Shown one piece after another: positions 36,306-50,100 of a stretch of DNA of 64,000 nt; position 1 is the stretch's first letter; every line of letters starts with the position of its first letter. The DNA comes from Sweltsa coloradensis (taxonomy: Eukaryota; Arthropoda; Insecta; Plecoptera; Chloroperlidae). The position numbers and the translations under genes are program-made. Under the pieces are notes generated by a model. That model searched no databases. It saw only the letters and a program-made list of their open reading frames with translations, and had not been told where the DNA came from. The stretch spans positions 141,793 through 205,792 of the forward strand of contig JAMZAV010002182.1 of the NCBI GenBank assembly GCA_024449915.1, in the 5' to 3' direction.

Positions 36306-36473
36306 TGTAATATTCCAGGCCTATGCAGTATTTAAACTAGCCTATAGGGACTTACCAAAGGACTTCACTTCCATTCAGAGATGTACGTTTATTCACCGTC
36401 ACAGTAGGCTTACATTCTGTTACATGATGATTACACAATGGCTGGGCATAGCCTAGCCTATGTCAATACTACA
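36306..36473 (-). repeat. 5' LTR of the Gypsy element
   Basis: 168 bp, with the same TG...CA ends as the other LTR and flanked on the outside by GAAGA. At this length it is short for a Gypsy LTR. No TATA motif stands out. Confidence 0.95.
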
Positions 36474-36478
36474 GAAGA

Positions 36479-37928
36479 TACGATGAAATACCTATAGTGC
36501 TTGTAAAGAAAAGCATATTATTTTTAGCAATACTTGTATTTCTACAGGAACTTTTCCAGACAACCTCAAAATTGCTAAAGTTATACCACTCTACAAGAAG
36601 GGCGATCATACCAAACTAGATAACTACCGGCCTATTTCTCTCCTTCCAGCATTCTCAAAAGTTTTTGAAAAACTGATTCAAATAAGAATAACTTCTTTTC
36701 TTGAACGAAATAACCTTTTTTCTGAACATCAAAATGGGTTCAGGAAAAATAAATCAACTAGTACCACTATTAAACAGTTTCTGGATAAACTTACTGATGC
36801 CCTTAACAAAAATAAACCAGCAAAGGAATATTTTATGATCTAACTAAAGCATTTGATTGCATTGATCACAAAATATTTCTTTATAAACTTCACTATTATG
36901 GACTACGTGGGTTAGCGCTAGAACTCATAAAATCATACCTGAGCAATAGATATCAATTTGTAGAGCTAACAACCTATGATGTGAGAGGAAATCAAATAAA
37001 AACACTTTCACAGAAAATGCTAAATAATTGTGGAATTCCTCAAGGATCTATAGTAAGTCCACTCTTCTTTAACATATACATAAATGATTTCCCATTTTGT
37101 ATAGAAGGCATTGAGCTTTTTGCTGATGATGCAACGTCATTAATCACAGCATGGTCTAGAGAATCATTAATAAACTTATCCAAGGACAAAATAATAACAT
37201 GCACCAAATGGTTTCAAAGTAACAAATTAATTTCAAATTCTTCCAAAACTCATTTTATTCACTTTCACTCATCACAAAAAACTAAATTTTTACAACCAAT
37301 AAATGAATTATCCATTAAAGACAAAATATGCACAACAATCACAAGAGTGGATGACATTAAATTCTTGGGAATTTACATGGATGAATGCCTAACATGGCAC
37401 AAACATATTTCCCTCCTTGCAGGGAAATTAAGCTCCTCTTGCTATTCTATAAGGCTTATTAGAAATGCCACAAATGTAGAAACCACCAAACTTGTATACT
37501 TTGCTCTTTTTGAAAGTCATTTAAGATACGGTATAGAATTCTGGGGCCATTCTTCGCACCATAACTTTATTTTTAAGATTCAAAAAACTGGAATTAGATG
37601 TATTGTAAGAGCTCATCCACGAACACATTGTAAACCCATTTCCAAAACTCTAAATATTCTAACCATATACAGTTTATACATTTATCAATCAGTCCTAATT
37701 GTCAAACAAAACATTCATCATTTAACGAAAAACCAAGAAATACATTCATATGAAACAAGACAAGTTAACAACATTCACATTGAACACCATAATAGCAAAC
37801 TAACTCAAATCAATTCTATATATTTCAAAACCAAACTATTAAACAAACTTCCAAATGACGTAAAAGATATTACTGAAATTGACAAATTTAAAGAAACAGT
37901 AAAAAATATCTTGCTAAACAAAGCATAA
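36479..37928 (+). pseudogene. LINE reverse transcriptase (second half of split LINE)
   Basis: After the Gypsy insertion the reverse transcriptase continues with PDNLKIAKVIPLYKKGD, NYRPISLLPAFSKVFEKLI and QNGFRKNKSTSTTIKQFL, then breaks near 36840. From 36981 a 315-codon frame carries CGIPQGSIVSPLFFNIYIND and the catalytic ELFADDA box, the thumb and the C-terminal tail typical of Jockey/CR1-type LINEs (HSYETRQ, then LPNDVKDI). It ends at 37926-37928. The copy is inactive because of frameshifts and the Gypsy insertion. Confidence 0.9.
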
Positions 37929-38441
37929 TATTCTCTTCAAGATTATTTGGATGAGCAATAGGCTAAATGAAAATTATTATAATTATTACTTGATGCAACA
38001 TCTATTATTAGTAATTGTGTAGATCAAACTGTATTAGTATGTAAATTTGTTATTTATTAGTTATTTTAAATGTGTTTGCCAAGTTAAATTTATACATGTA
38101 TATATATTTTATCTATGGAAACATCTTGAAACATCTTGAAACATCATATGATAACGGCGACAAACTTTCTAAATTTCTCATCCAAAGTTATCGATTTAAC
38201 AAAATTTAATTCACATACACATTTCTTTAATTTACTTATTACCATTTTAATAAATAACTATTGTTTTGCTATTACTATGATCACCATCATTTTAATTTCT
38301 TATGTATACACTTAGAAAACAATATTATCATTAAACACACCATTTATTCTCATCTCATCAGCTTTCAATATCACAGTCGGCGCAATATGGCCTAACCGGT
38401 TGAAGCGCCCTAGTTTCTCACGTCGACGTCGTCATTGTTAA

Positions 38442-39174
38442 GGGCACCCGTATGTGATAATATGGCTAAATCTGACTTTTTCGTTTGAATGGTTGAGTAA
38501 GTTCCTTGAAGTTTCAAGATTATGTGGGTGTAATTTGTTTTAAAATCGAACCGGTACTTGTTTATAAAAGTATTTATTTGCGAATATAGGTGGTATCTAA
38601 TTTGAGAAAGAAACTTATTCTATGTCTATGTTCTAATTTAACAAAACAGAGAATAAACAATGTTATAAATTTTCCAGATTTTTTTTAACGATTTGAAAAT
38701 TTTTCCGGAAATTTTTAATAAAATCATTTTCATAAAAATTCCCATCTCTACGCCTAGACCCACATTGACATTTACAAACCAAAACTTAAACTGCAATTAT
38801 CTCAGAACTTATGTTTTCTCTATTCAATGTACCTTTTCTCAAGATTGGCTTGAAAGAAGTTTTGAAAATTTCAGGGCATGTTGCCACAGGCATAGAACAG
38901 CATTTGAATGAGCCACATTTCAAATTGTTTACCCTTTATAATTAATATTAATTATGAAGCATGTAAAAATATGGATAAATTTTTACTACCATTCCATGAC
39001 TTTTTTGGGGTCCATTTTTTTTTTAAACTCAAAATGTTTTGCATTCAATTTGCATAGGAAGGTTGTATCAGTTACCTCCAAAAAAATTAATTCACTAGCT
39101 ATAGCTATTCTTGAGAAAAGGTACATCAAAGTTGACTAACTTAACATGGCTAGTATAGCCACATACGGGTGCCC
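38442..39174. mobile_element. piggyBac-type MITE, third family
   Basis: TTAA at 38438-38441 and 39175-39178, with perfect inverted ends GGGCACCCGTATGTG. 733 bp. The element lies between the LINE and the inverted repeat 39669-40263. Confidence 0.85.
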
Positions 39175-39668
39175 TTAAGAGCTCTCACCAAATCACCCTC
39201 TTGTGAGTTCCTTGGATAGAGCATAGAAGTTTAACCTGCACTTTTATGAGTAAATGAACTGTAAATTGTAATAATTTCTGCTTATAAATAAAACACATTT
39301 GGTTGTAGGAGTAGTAAAATCTCAAGCAGCTAGAAAAAATAAATAATACTTTGCAAATTTCCATACTATTCTGAATTTGGTGGTGGTGCCTCTTTTTTTA
39401 AAAAATTTGATCTAATACTCTAAAATAATAAGATCCAATTGTCACGGGAGTATTGTTATCACTCATCTCCTATGTATTATAAAAGAGGTGGGGGGGAGGA
39501 GATCTCCATCTAAGCAAGAACTGTCCATGGATATGTTTCCTAGACAGAAAACCCCGAATTATCCAGCTTGATAAATAAAAAATGATCTGTCTGAGGGAAC
39601 CAAATTTTTTTTTATTTAAATATAATTGCTAATCGTGTATTTTACATTTATTCGAACAGTACATTAAA

Positions 39669-40263
39669 ATGTTCTATTCGAGAGCGTAATTCTTTTGTAT
39701 GTCAGCTAATTGAATTCTATACAATTTCAGATTTCGAGGAGCAACACGCCCGATGATTGACAATAATATTAGACTAGGATGTCATAAAAATATTTAATCA
39801 ATAAAGTAATAAATAAGATACAATCATTACTTCTTGAAATCATTATTAAAATTTAAAAAATGCTTCCAAAAATGAATGAGTTTTTGTATGTTTTATCCAC
39901 TGAATGAAAAAAATCGGACATCATTTACGGTTTTTAAATAAGTATTTTATTTATATTATTTTGTATAATGACAAAATACTTAAAAACCGTAAATGATGTC
40001 CGATTTTTTTTTTTTCATTCAAAGTGGATAAAACTTACCAAAAAGTCATACATTTTTGTAATAGCATTTGATTTTGATTTTAATAATGATTTCAAGAGTT
40101 AATGATTGTGTTTGATAAACTTATTACTTTATTAATTAAATAGTTTTATAACATTCTAGTCTAATCCTATTTTCAATTATCGGGCGTGATACTCCTTGGA
40201 ATCTGAAATTGTATAGAATTCAATTAGCTGACATACAAAAGAACTCCGCCCTCAAAGAGAACA
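39669..40263. repeat. Long inverted repeat with about 290-bp arms
   Basis: GTATGTCAGCTAATTGAATT appears in the left arm (39697-39716) and its complement near 40215-40235. The arms meet at about 39950-39975 around AAACCGTAAATGATGTCCG. Diverged by scattered substitutions. Confidence 0.85.
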
Positions 40264-40655
40264 ATGTGTTCTACTCGGCTGAGGCGAAAAATATTTGCGG
40301 CCTTTTCCCCCCTCTAGATAGCTTGTAGTGCGATCTGAGACAGGAAGCCACTAAATTACCAATTGCAAAAATGTATTGGAAACGTTTTAATAGTGCGTTT
40401 AAAGAAGGTGGGTGTCTGCTTATACCCAGAATAATAGGTTGGTATACTGCGTATAATTGCGTTCCATTACAAATTAACCACTGCTAATACTTAAACTACT
40501 AATGTACACGAATAAATAAAAAATCCTCATACAAATTAAAAATATTTACTTAAATGATTCAAAATAAAAATAATACACACCACACCAAAGATAATAAATG
40601 CATTAAGTAATTATTAAAATAAAATATTATAACACTGATTTTAAACTGTTGTTAT

Positions 40656-40661
40656 TTTATT
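40656..40661 (-). terminator. Candidate polyadenylation signal of gene 1
   Basis: AATAAA on the minus strand, about 110 nt after the gene 1 stop codon, in AT-rich sequence. The spacing fits a short 3' UTR, but AATAAA is common by chance here. Confidence 0.4.
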
Positions 40662-40771
40662 AAGTATAAACTATTTATAATACTGGAAACGATATCGCAG
40701 TGAACATTGAAAAGAAAAACTTGTTTCCAATCTTAATATATTATTATAAGAATAAATTTCCAAGTAATAAA

Positions 40772-40930
40772 CTAAGATGTGGACTTGCGCTTTATTTCCA
40801 TTAGGGCTTCAACACATGCAACATTCTTATCACCAAGCATAGCTTGAACCACAGCCTTGAACGATCCATACTCCATAACCGGATTGGGGAATTTTATATC
40901 GGGTTTCCAGTTGTCTAATGTGTAGGTGCC
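40772..40930 (-). CDS. Gene 1 terminal exon with stop codon
   Basis: The acceptor tract TTTTCTTCTGTCCAG is strong. The exon opens with GGC ACC and encodes GTYTLDNWKPDIKFP, then NPVMEYGSFKAVVQA, MLGDKNVACVEALMEIKRKS and TS, with stop TAG at 40774-40772. It is read in phase 0 from exon 2. The sequence is unique in this window and does not match the surrounding repeats. It is too short to stand out as an open frame alone. The exon sits between a long inverted repeat ending at 40263 and a composite repeat starting near 41142. Confidence 0.75.
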   Translation of the reverse strand, partial: GTYTLDNWKPDIKFPNPVMEYGSFKAVVQAMLGDKNVACVEALMEIKRKSTS

Positions 40931-43900
40931 CTGGACAGAAGAAAACACAGCCTTGTTATATTAAATAATCATATAAATTTATACATCCCTCCAAGATTGA
41001 CAAGAAATGACATTCGCCCTTCAAAATTCCATTTTTGATGATGTAAAAACATTCCCCATAAACCGTTTTCAATACACCTACAAAAAATTTTTGTTAACAA
41101 TGATCCCGGGAAAATTAACACAAACAACTAGAAAATCGTCAAATCTTGTAGACGAGTGAGCGAGTTATGTTTTAGTACCCGGGTAACATTCCTTTTCCCC
41201 CTATCAAAGGCTGGATCCATCATGATTCTTTTTCTAAGCCTATAAAGGCGCAGCTGACGCCCCCTTTATATTTACAAAAAAAAAAACCCCCCAAATTTTT
41301 TAATTTTAACAACAATTTTAAACTTGATGTTCCGGGACTAAAACATGAATCGCTCACTCGTCTTCCAACGACTAGAGCGTTTTCCTAGTCTAGTTGGCAA
41401 AGGAGCATTTTTAACCTGAATGTGGGAGACCCGTGTATAAACAACGGTCGTTATAGATTCTGTTATTTCTGGATTATTTCATTATTTCTGGAAAATTAAA
41501 AAACATGTTTTGAAACTTTTTTATCCCTTTCTATGAAAACATTGAATACAAAGACGGTAAAGATTGAAAGGTTACTAATTTCCCAGCAAATTTTGGGTAA
41601 CCTTGAGCGTGCAAGATTCACTGCATGCATGCACAAACAAAAGCATTGTCGTTAAATTTTAATCCTACACATTTTTTAAAAATTTATTATTTCTTGTGGG
41701 TTTAAATAGCAACGGTTTTTTTCTCATTTTGTTAGAAGTTCTCAGTTAACTGGTCACAAAATAATGCATGATTTTAAAACTTCAGCTCAATCTGTTTGGC
41801 CGTTCAGCCGAATGGGACCGAACAGATGAACATACATTTTACAGGCAAATTATCACGATCAAGACCCGTTCGACTTGCGTTGTAAAACTTATTCGCTGCG
41901 CTCACTCGTCTAATAAATCTTCACTCATTCGAGACAACTCGTCACCCTAAAAATTTATTTTGTCACATCCATTTTCGTGCACGGAGAAAAGGGGTTTTGA
42001 GATTTTTGAAGATTAAACTGATTTTCGATCTTGATGCTAAAGCGGTTTTTAGTTTTCGATTCAATAGTTAAATTTATTTTATTTATATAAAATGGCAACT
42101 ATTTAAAAAATTCTCAAGAAACAGAATTTTTAAAAGTGTGTGTGTGTCTACCGAAAAGTGAGTAAAAGTCTTTCCAGATGGCTAGACCAAATAAGCACCA
42201 AGAAAATGGTATCATCTGAAAAAGTGGCACAAACAATATTACTAAAACACTTGCCAAAAATTTGAACCATATTATTTTTTTCCAAAGGAAAAAAATGTCG
42301 ACTAAACAATATCCTGAAAAAATAATAAAAAAAATTTTCAAATATGGGAAAATATTTTTTTAAAATTTGAAAATTCCCAACATGGTTTTTTATGCTTGAG
42401 TTTAAGCAATTTTTTCCCGATTTTTTAAAGGGTTGGGAAAAAAGGGTTTTTCCTAGTTCTACTTGTGGGGCATGCATAATATAGCACTTCCTTTTTGATT
42501 TTGATCAAAAATTTCATCAAAACGAAATTGGTTCAGTATTTTTTGTGCCATACCCATGTTATCAGAAAATGGATGTGACACAAATAACCAAAAATGGTAT
42601 CGTCTGAGGGGAGGTGGCACAAACTGACATTGCTAAAACACTGTTTTTAAGCTTAAATATTTAACCAAATTATTTTTTACTAGCAACAATGAACACTAAC
42701 AATAACTCTAAAACATCTAACTAACTTACTTCTAAAACTAAAAGTGTACTCTACAATCATCTTAAGAAATACATAGTCCCCGAGCAGTACGGCTTTGTAA
42801 TACAACGTTCCACTGTCAAAAACCTTTGCTACATTTATGAGTGATATTGATTACATTTTAAACAAAAGACCAAGTGGATGCGGTCTACACAGATTTTAGA
42901 AAGGTTTTGATAGCGTTGACCAACATTGCTTTCCCAAATTAAAGGGTTTATGGTATTAGGGTCAATTCCACACTGCTGCAAACTACCCACAGGTCGAACG
43001 CAGTGGTTGAATTTGATAACTCCAACCCCAGTTCGACATTTCACATCTGGGGTGCCCCGGGGGTCTATCTGGGCCCCCTTAATTTTCCTATGTTAGTGAA
43101 TGACATACCTATGTTTTCGTCGATCAAGTCTTTATATGTGACGATTTAAAAATTTTATAAGCCTATAAACAAAGCTAATGACTGAATTTTTTCCCGTTAG
43201 AGCTTGATAATTTTTCCTTTGGGTTAAAACTGGAGATTTTACCTTGATTTTGAAAAAGTAACGTATCACAATACAAACAAGAAGAAAAAAATGCAATACG
43301 TTATCGAACATCTTTGAAGGTGCTGCATAAAAATGTGGTTTTCCATTAGAGCCCTAGGGTACAGATGTCCTCTGATCTTTTTTTTATGACCCCCTTAGCG
43401 TCGTTAAAAAAGGGCACAAAATTCTTGGTTTTACAAAAAAAATTGTGCGGCTAATTCTCCCCAGAACTACAAGAAAGCGTAGTCCCTTAGTCGAGCCATT
43501 TTGACTACGCGAGTGTGTGGGGGAACCACATCACGCCCCAAAATAAAAAAAGTTGAACGCTTTTCAATAAAAATTTTTAAAGTTTTCTTTGCTATAAAAA
43601 AATAAAAATTTTTTCCCCGATCACTTTTGCTACACTTGCAACAACTTTCGGTTCCAAAAATAGCAAGTCGTCTGTGCAACCGATTTAATTTTCCTAAAAC
43701 AAATTTCTCCATAATTTCACGCACGGACCTACTTCAAGATTTTAAACTTCACACCCCCTTCAAAAAATTACGAGAAACTACACCCCCTTCAAAATTCCAT
43801 GTGCTCGTTTTGTGTTTTTAATTTTCCCCCCATAAACCCGAATTAAAGATCTACAACAAATTATTGCCATTTATCCAAAAATTGACATCAACCCATAAAA

Positions 43901-46900
43901 TCTTAAATTTTTTAAAGCAGTTTTTATGCCAGTTTATAAACGATCTTTGTCATTTGTCACCTTATCACCTTTCACCTTTTTTGTATTTTAAATCTCATTT
44001 TTTTCTTCATTCATTTTGGGTTCCGGGCCATTTTTTAATTTTTTTGTTATTAAAGTTTTTGTTGTTGTTTTTGTTACCCAACACTTGTGGGGTAATACCT
44101 GTTGTTGGAGATTAATAAATAATAAGTACTAGGGTGACAAACTGTTTATGCAAGTTCAGCAACATGACTGTATAAATAGCCTATTAAATACTATTACCAC
44201 ATTAATTTCACTAGGCTTTGTATTTCTAAACTTAAGCTCTGTATACTTTATTGTTCCTGTGTATTTCCTACACAATTTTGTATTTGAGTTTAGAAAACGT
44301 ATCTAGAGTGAACTCACACAGTCACATAACTGATTTTCAGTAGAATTTAATTATTTAATTTATTTTTATTTAATTAAGACCAAACCTTTCCCAGTAAACG
44401 CCGACTCCGTCGACGACACGCAATGACATTTCGAGTTTTTTATTTTATTTTTGTTATATTTTGTTATCCAATGAATTTTTATTGTATTTTGTAATTGTAT
44501 AATATCAAGTGTACTTAATAATATATTAAATATATTTGTATTATTCTATACGTGCCAAATGTTGTATTTTTATCGATATGTAGCTGGATGAGCGAGGTGA
44601 AGACTTCAATTGCACTTACCCCAGAAAAATTGCTCGTTTTTTCTGTTCGCTGCATATGCGATCTTAATTAAAATAAAAGGGGACCTTTGATATCTTTGAA
44701 TTTAGATCTGCCGAGGTTTTAGGCACAATCAAAGAATTATTTACCATCAATATCGTTTTTACGATTTTTTTCGTTTTTTAATGCGATATTTTCGTTATAT
44801 TTGGGCCGATTCTGACCAAACGGGTGGGGCTACAACATTTTATTTTACATTGACATTAAAGTTTTAGTAATGTAGTGCTTTTTGAAAGAAAAAATAAAAA
44901 AATTTCCAGTTTTCTAGAAAAAAAGGTTTTTAATAAACCCTTTAATGGATGTAAAAAATAAAAAGTTAGAAACTTTAAAAATAATAAAACTACAATAAAT
45001 GCGTCAAAAGCAAGTCTTTTTCCCTCGAGATATTTTACATTCTAATGTTAATTGGTATTACCATAGAAAATAATAGTACACAAAAATTATCCTAATTTAA
45101 CAAAAAACAAATTTGCAATGCACTGAAAAAGTAAGAATCCCACTGTACAAAATTAGTAACATTGGGAAAGAAAAGCCAACCCAAAAACGCCCATCCCCAG
45201 AAACGCGACTAAAAAATCGTTCGCAAAGCGGCCTAGTTTATGGTTTATTGTTTTTCTAAAAAAACTATTCAAAAGGGAAAAAGAAAGAAAATATTTTATG
45301 GGGGTACTCACACCCCCGGCAGTGTGTATCCCCATCTCCTCCTTCATATCAGTAAGCACTTCCTTAGCATAGGCCTCTGCAGTGCTGCAGGCCTCTCCAT
45401 CGTACTTGTACATTAGCAGGTAGTCGTTGTTCTTTCGTTGAAAGAACTCGTTGTGAAACTGGATTAATCACAAGATTATTTGTTTTTGCTGTCTACTAAC
45501 ATCGAAGTTTATCAATACTAGGAAAACGCTTAAGTCCCCCCCGCGTTTTTGGTGAGCGTAATTGGGGCTTTGAGCTGCCGTTTTTAGACGAGGTTTTTTT
45601 CGTGTTCTGTACAAAATTATTACAAAGTCGAATTTTTTTTAAAAATTAAAAAAAATTAAAAAAAAAATTTGACTTTTTTTTTTAATTTTTTTTTATGAAT
45701 CAAAATTTTAAAAAAGGAAAAAATCGAAAAAATTGCGTTTTTCATAAGAAATATATTCGATTGCGCCAAAAATTTTACAAGAATATTTTAAATCATAAAA
45801 ATTAAAGGGTTCTGTAAAAAAATTATTACATAGGATAAAGCATGGGGTTTTTTTAAAGTCAAAGATTTGTTTAAAAAAAGAAAAACATGAAAAATTTCGT
45901 TTTTATAAGAAATAATTTTTCGTTTGCGTAAAATTTCACACGAATATCTTAATTCATAAAAAAAGGGTTTTTTGTAAAAAAATCTTAAACAATCAAGCAT
46001 GGGGGGTTATAAGTCAAGAAATTTTTTAAAAAAATTAAAAAAAATTCGAAAAAATGGCGATTTTAAAGAAATTTTTTTCCCGTTGCGCTCAAAACTTTTT
46101 GGCAGTTCAAAGTTCGAGATTTCGAAGGTTTCCATAAAATTTCTCGCTCGGAGTATGGGTTTTTTAGCCAAAATCGGTTAACAAACAAGAAAAAAATACA
46201 AAAAGAAAGAAAAAAAAGAAAAAAAAAAAAAACATCCGGGTTTTTTTTCCCCAGTGGAGTGAAAGGGAATTTTCGCTTCCTCGCTACGCTCGCTACGCTC
46301 ACCCAAAAATTTGTTTGTTTTATGTTGTATGTATTTCCCCCAGTACTAACGTACCCAAGGAAAAATAAATTGGCAAGAATAATAAAAATATAGAAAACAA
46401 TACAAAATAAACATTAGTTGCGAAAAGTAGATAAAGATAATGTACTGGGAAAAAGCAAGTCCCCCGCGTTTGTTGGATGAGCGAATTGGGCATTGACTCC
46501 CCATATGTTATGCGGTTTTACTGTTGTTCTGTGAAAAATCATTACTAATTTGTAGATATTTTAAAATTTTTAATTTTAATTTAATAAAAAAAAAATTTAA
46601 TTTAATAAAAAAAAATTTAAAAATTTTCATTTTTTTTAATTAATCGTAATTTTTTAAAAAAAAGGACAAATCGAATATTGAAATTTTCATAAGAAATTAT
46701 TCGATTGCGCCAATTTACCGAATATTTAATTCTAAACTTAAGATTCTGTATAAAAAATCATTACAATCGGAAAAAGCTGTAGGTGTTATAAGCTGGAGAA
46801 ATTTAAAAATTAAAAAAAAAGTGGGTAAAATTGTGATTTTCGAAAAAAAAATATTTTTTTGATAACGCTCAAATTTTACCGAATATAAAATTTCATAAAA

Positions 46901-47128
46901 TTAAGGTTTTAAAAAAATCTTCAATCGGAAAAAGCATGTAGGTGTTGTAAGTCAAGAAAATTTTTAAAAAATGAAAAAAAAACGAAAAATTGCGTTTTTC
47001 ATGAAAAAATTTTTTTTCAATTGTGCTAAAAACGGGGCAGTTCTAAGTTCAGAGATTCGAAACCCCCAAAAAAATTTCACCACAACCGGAGTATCGGTTT
47101 AGCCGGAACGGGTGTAAAAACAGAAAAA

Positions 47129-47166
<38 letters not shown>

Positions 47167-50100
47167 ATTCCGGATTTTTTCTCCGTGTAGGAAAGGGAAT
47201 CTTCGCTTCGCCGCTAGCCGCTACGCTCCCCAACAAATTAGAACATGCTCATAGAAAGTACAATGCCCTTACAAAAAAAATGAAAATATTAATTTTGGGT
47301 TTATCTAAAATTTTACACACCCCTCAGCTTAAGAAAAGCGATGATTGTTTTGTTACAAGTTATTTGGGTTGTTACTTACATAAAATATCTGTTTATTTGC
47401 GGGTCGATGACGACAGATTGTGTACGATTTGTTAAAAAGACCCGAAGCGAAGCTTCAATTTCCTGCCCCCCAAAAAAAAAAAATTTGCTGGGTGTTTTTT
47501 TGTTTGTTTGTTTTTCTGTCTGTTTGTAATCTTCCCGGGGAAACGGTTCCGATCTTGATGAAAAATTGGAGGGGACCTTCGAAATTCTGAGCTTAGGGGG
47601 TGTATTTTTTTTTGGGAACAATCAAGAAATATTTCTCATAAATTCGTACTTTTACGATTTTTTTCGATTTTTAGGCGATTTTTTCGTGACTTTTTGGGCT
47701 GTTTCTGACCAAAGGGTCGGGCTACACGTTCATATTTCCATGGACTTTAAAGGTAATGGTGATGTTTGTTTTCTGAAAAAAAGTTGAAAAAGTTAGCCAG
47801 AATCTATAGAAATAAGCTTTTAATATATTTTTTAGGGTTTAGTGCAAATTTTTTGTGACATTTGGCCGTTTCGACCAAACGGGGGGCCACAATTTCATAT
47901 TTACATGAACATTAAGGGTTTGGTGATGATCCCTTTTTAAAAGAAAAAGTGAAAAGGTTTCCAGAATCCCGAAATAAAGCTTTTAATAAAATTTTTTAGG
48001 GTAAATATCCAAATGAAAGTAACAATAAAAACTTAAGGGAACCCTAGACCCAAATATGTTTTCCATGAATCATAAAGACGTCTGAAAAGTAAGTAAAAAT
48101 GTAAGAAATCTTAAAAAAAGAGCGGATAATTTTTTTAAAATTTTTTGAGGGACTAACGTCAGAATCAAAGATTGTATTCAAATTACTGGGAAACGGTTGC
48201 TTAAGTTCAAAATGAATTTTTAAGTAGCAGTTTTTTTTTATATTATTTTTACATTCCTTTCTCAAAACCCCTTTAAAATAATATTATTGGTTTTTATGGT
48301 TTTTTTGGGTTGCACGATATTTTTTTTTTAAAAATACAAAATTTGAAAGTACCGGGAGGCGAAAAAAAGTGGCAAAGCACAAACCATATAAATCCAAAAA
48401 TCCCTTTTTTTTGGGAGATAAAGGAGGATAAAAATTTTCAAAAAAAACCCCTGCTTAAAATTCAATTTTGAAATTGAGCCTGATTCCCGTAATTTGAAAA
48501 CAAATTTTAGTGCTGAGGTTATGTCCCTCAAAAAAATTACAAAAAAAAAATCCCCTCATTTATTAAGCCCCCCTTTCTTTCACTTTTTTTTAACGTCTTT
48601 ACCGATTTCAAGAAAAACATTTTGGGTTAGGGATTCCCTTAACAACAATCACCTCCCCAAAGGTAGGCAGCAAAAAAAAAAGCATTTCAAAAAAAGAACC
48701 CCCCCAAAAAAAAACTTTAAAAAGTCATCCATCAACGCGGCGGGGCTTTAGCGTTCCTATTAAATAATCATAAAACATGTAAATGTTACCGGAGATACCA
48801 TATTACATGAAAGTTTTTGGAAACGAATCTGATAACTGACGAATCAAAAGCCATGGAAAAAACGGGGGTAGATACAATCAAAACCGGTTATCTAAAAAAA
48901 ATTCGTTGTCAACCGAGTATAATATTTTTTGTTTTCTCTTGTTATAAAATGAAGAAAAAAAGTCAAACACTAATGTCCGAAACACAACTATCTCGTTGAA
49001 AGATTCTAACACAATTGCAGTTTTATATTATAATGAGGTCAATTTTTGTCGGGTGCCGATCAGAAAATTTTGTTGTTCTAATGTATCAGGTATCGTTTCA
49101 TTCACTACTTTTTTTTTTGGATGAGCGAAGCGAGCGAAGCGAGCGAAGCGAAGATTCTATTTTTACTTTCATGAAAAAAAAAAATCCGGATTGTTTTTTT
49201 TTTTTTTTTTTCCCTGTATTTTTGTGTTTGTCCACACGATTCCGGTAAACCGAAACTCCAATTGCAAAAAAATTTTCTGCAGGCCCTTTTAAATCTCTGA
49301 ACTTAGAAATGCCACGTTTTTTAGCGCAATCGAAAAATTTTCTTTAAAAAAAACGCAATTTTAGATTTTTTCGATTTTTAAAAAAAATTTTGACTTTTAA
49401 AACCCCACATGCTATCCATGTAAAGATTTTTTTTACAGAACCTTTATTTTATAATTAAAATATTCGTGTGAATTTAGCGTAAAATTTAAAAAATATTTTT
49501 TTATAAAAAACGCAATTTTTGATTTTTTTCCCCTTTTTTTAAATTTTTTTGACCATGACCAAACACCCACAGCTTTTTGATTTTTGATTTTTTTTTACAA
49601 AAACCCTTTAATTTTATGAAAAAATTTTAATTTCGTGGGGAAAATTTTAAGGGAATCGAAAAATTTTCTCATAAAAACACAATTTTACGCTTTTTTTTTG
49701 TTTTAAAAAAAAATTTCGCTATCCAAACAACGCCCTGAAAAAAACGTTTGCGAATCTTCCTATTCAGCGCATATTTTTTGAACACGTAAAAAAAGGGGGG
49801 AACCTCTTGAGCACTGGGGAAAAGAAATGTGGTTACAAGTTGAAAAAAATATTTGTACCGGCTAATAATTTTTCCCCGTAGCCATAGAGAGGATTAGTCC
49901 CCCCAAACACCGAAACAAAAAGTTTTTTTTCTCATAATAAAATTTTTTCTTTCATTAAACCAAAAATTTTAAAGGTAGCGTAGCGAGCGGAAAAATTCCA
50001 TTTTCCCCACACTGGAGAAAAAAAACCCGGAAAGTTTTTTTTTTTTTCTTTTTTTTTTTCTGATTTTTTTTTGTGTTTTTAAACGATCCGGGTGAACCGA

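Larger units (their letters stand above)
31359..36473 (-). mobile_element. Ty3/Gypsy-type LTR retrotransposon
   Basis: The full element is 5115 bp. LTRs are 168 bp and start TG and end CA. The five-base target duplication GAAGA is at 31354-31358 and 36474-36478. The order on the minus strand is LTR, primer site, gag-protease, reverse transcriptase, RNase H, integrase, purine tract, LTR; integrase after RNase H places it with Ty3/Gypsy. The LTRs differ at one position (near 31425 versus the matching base near 36372), so insertion is recent. The coding region is nevertheless split by several single-base frameshifts and a SINE. No env-like frame or chromodomain was seen. It sits inside a LINE. 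Confidence 0.93.
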
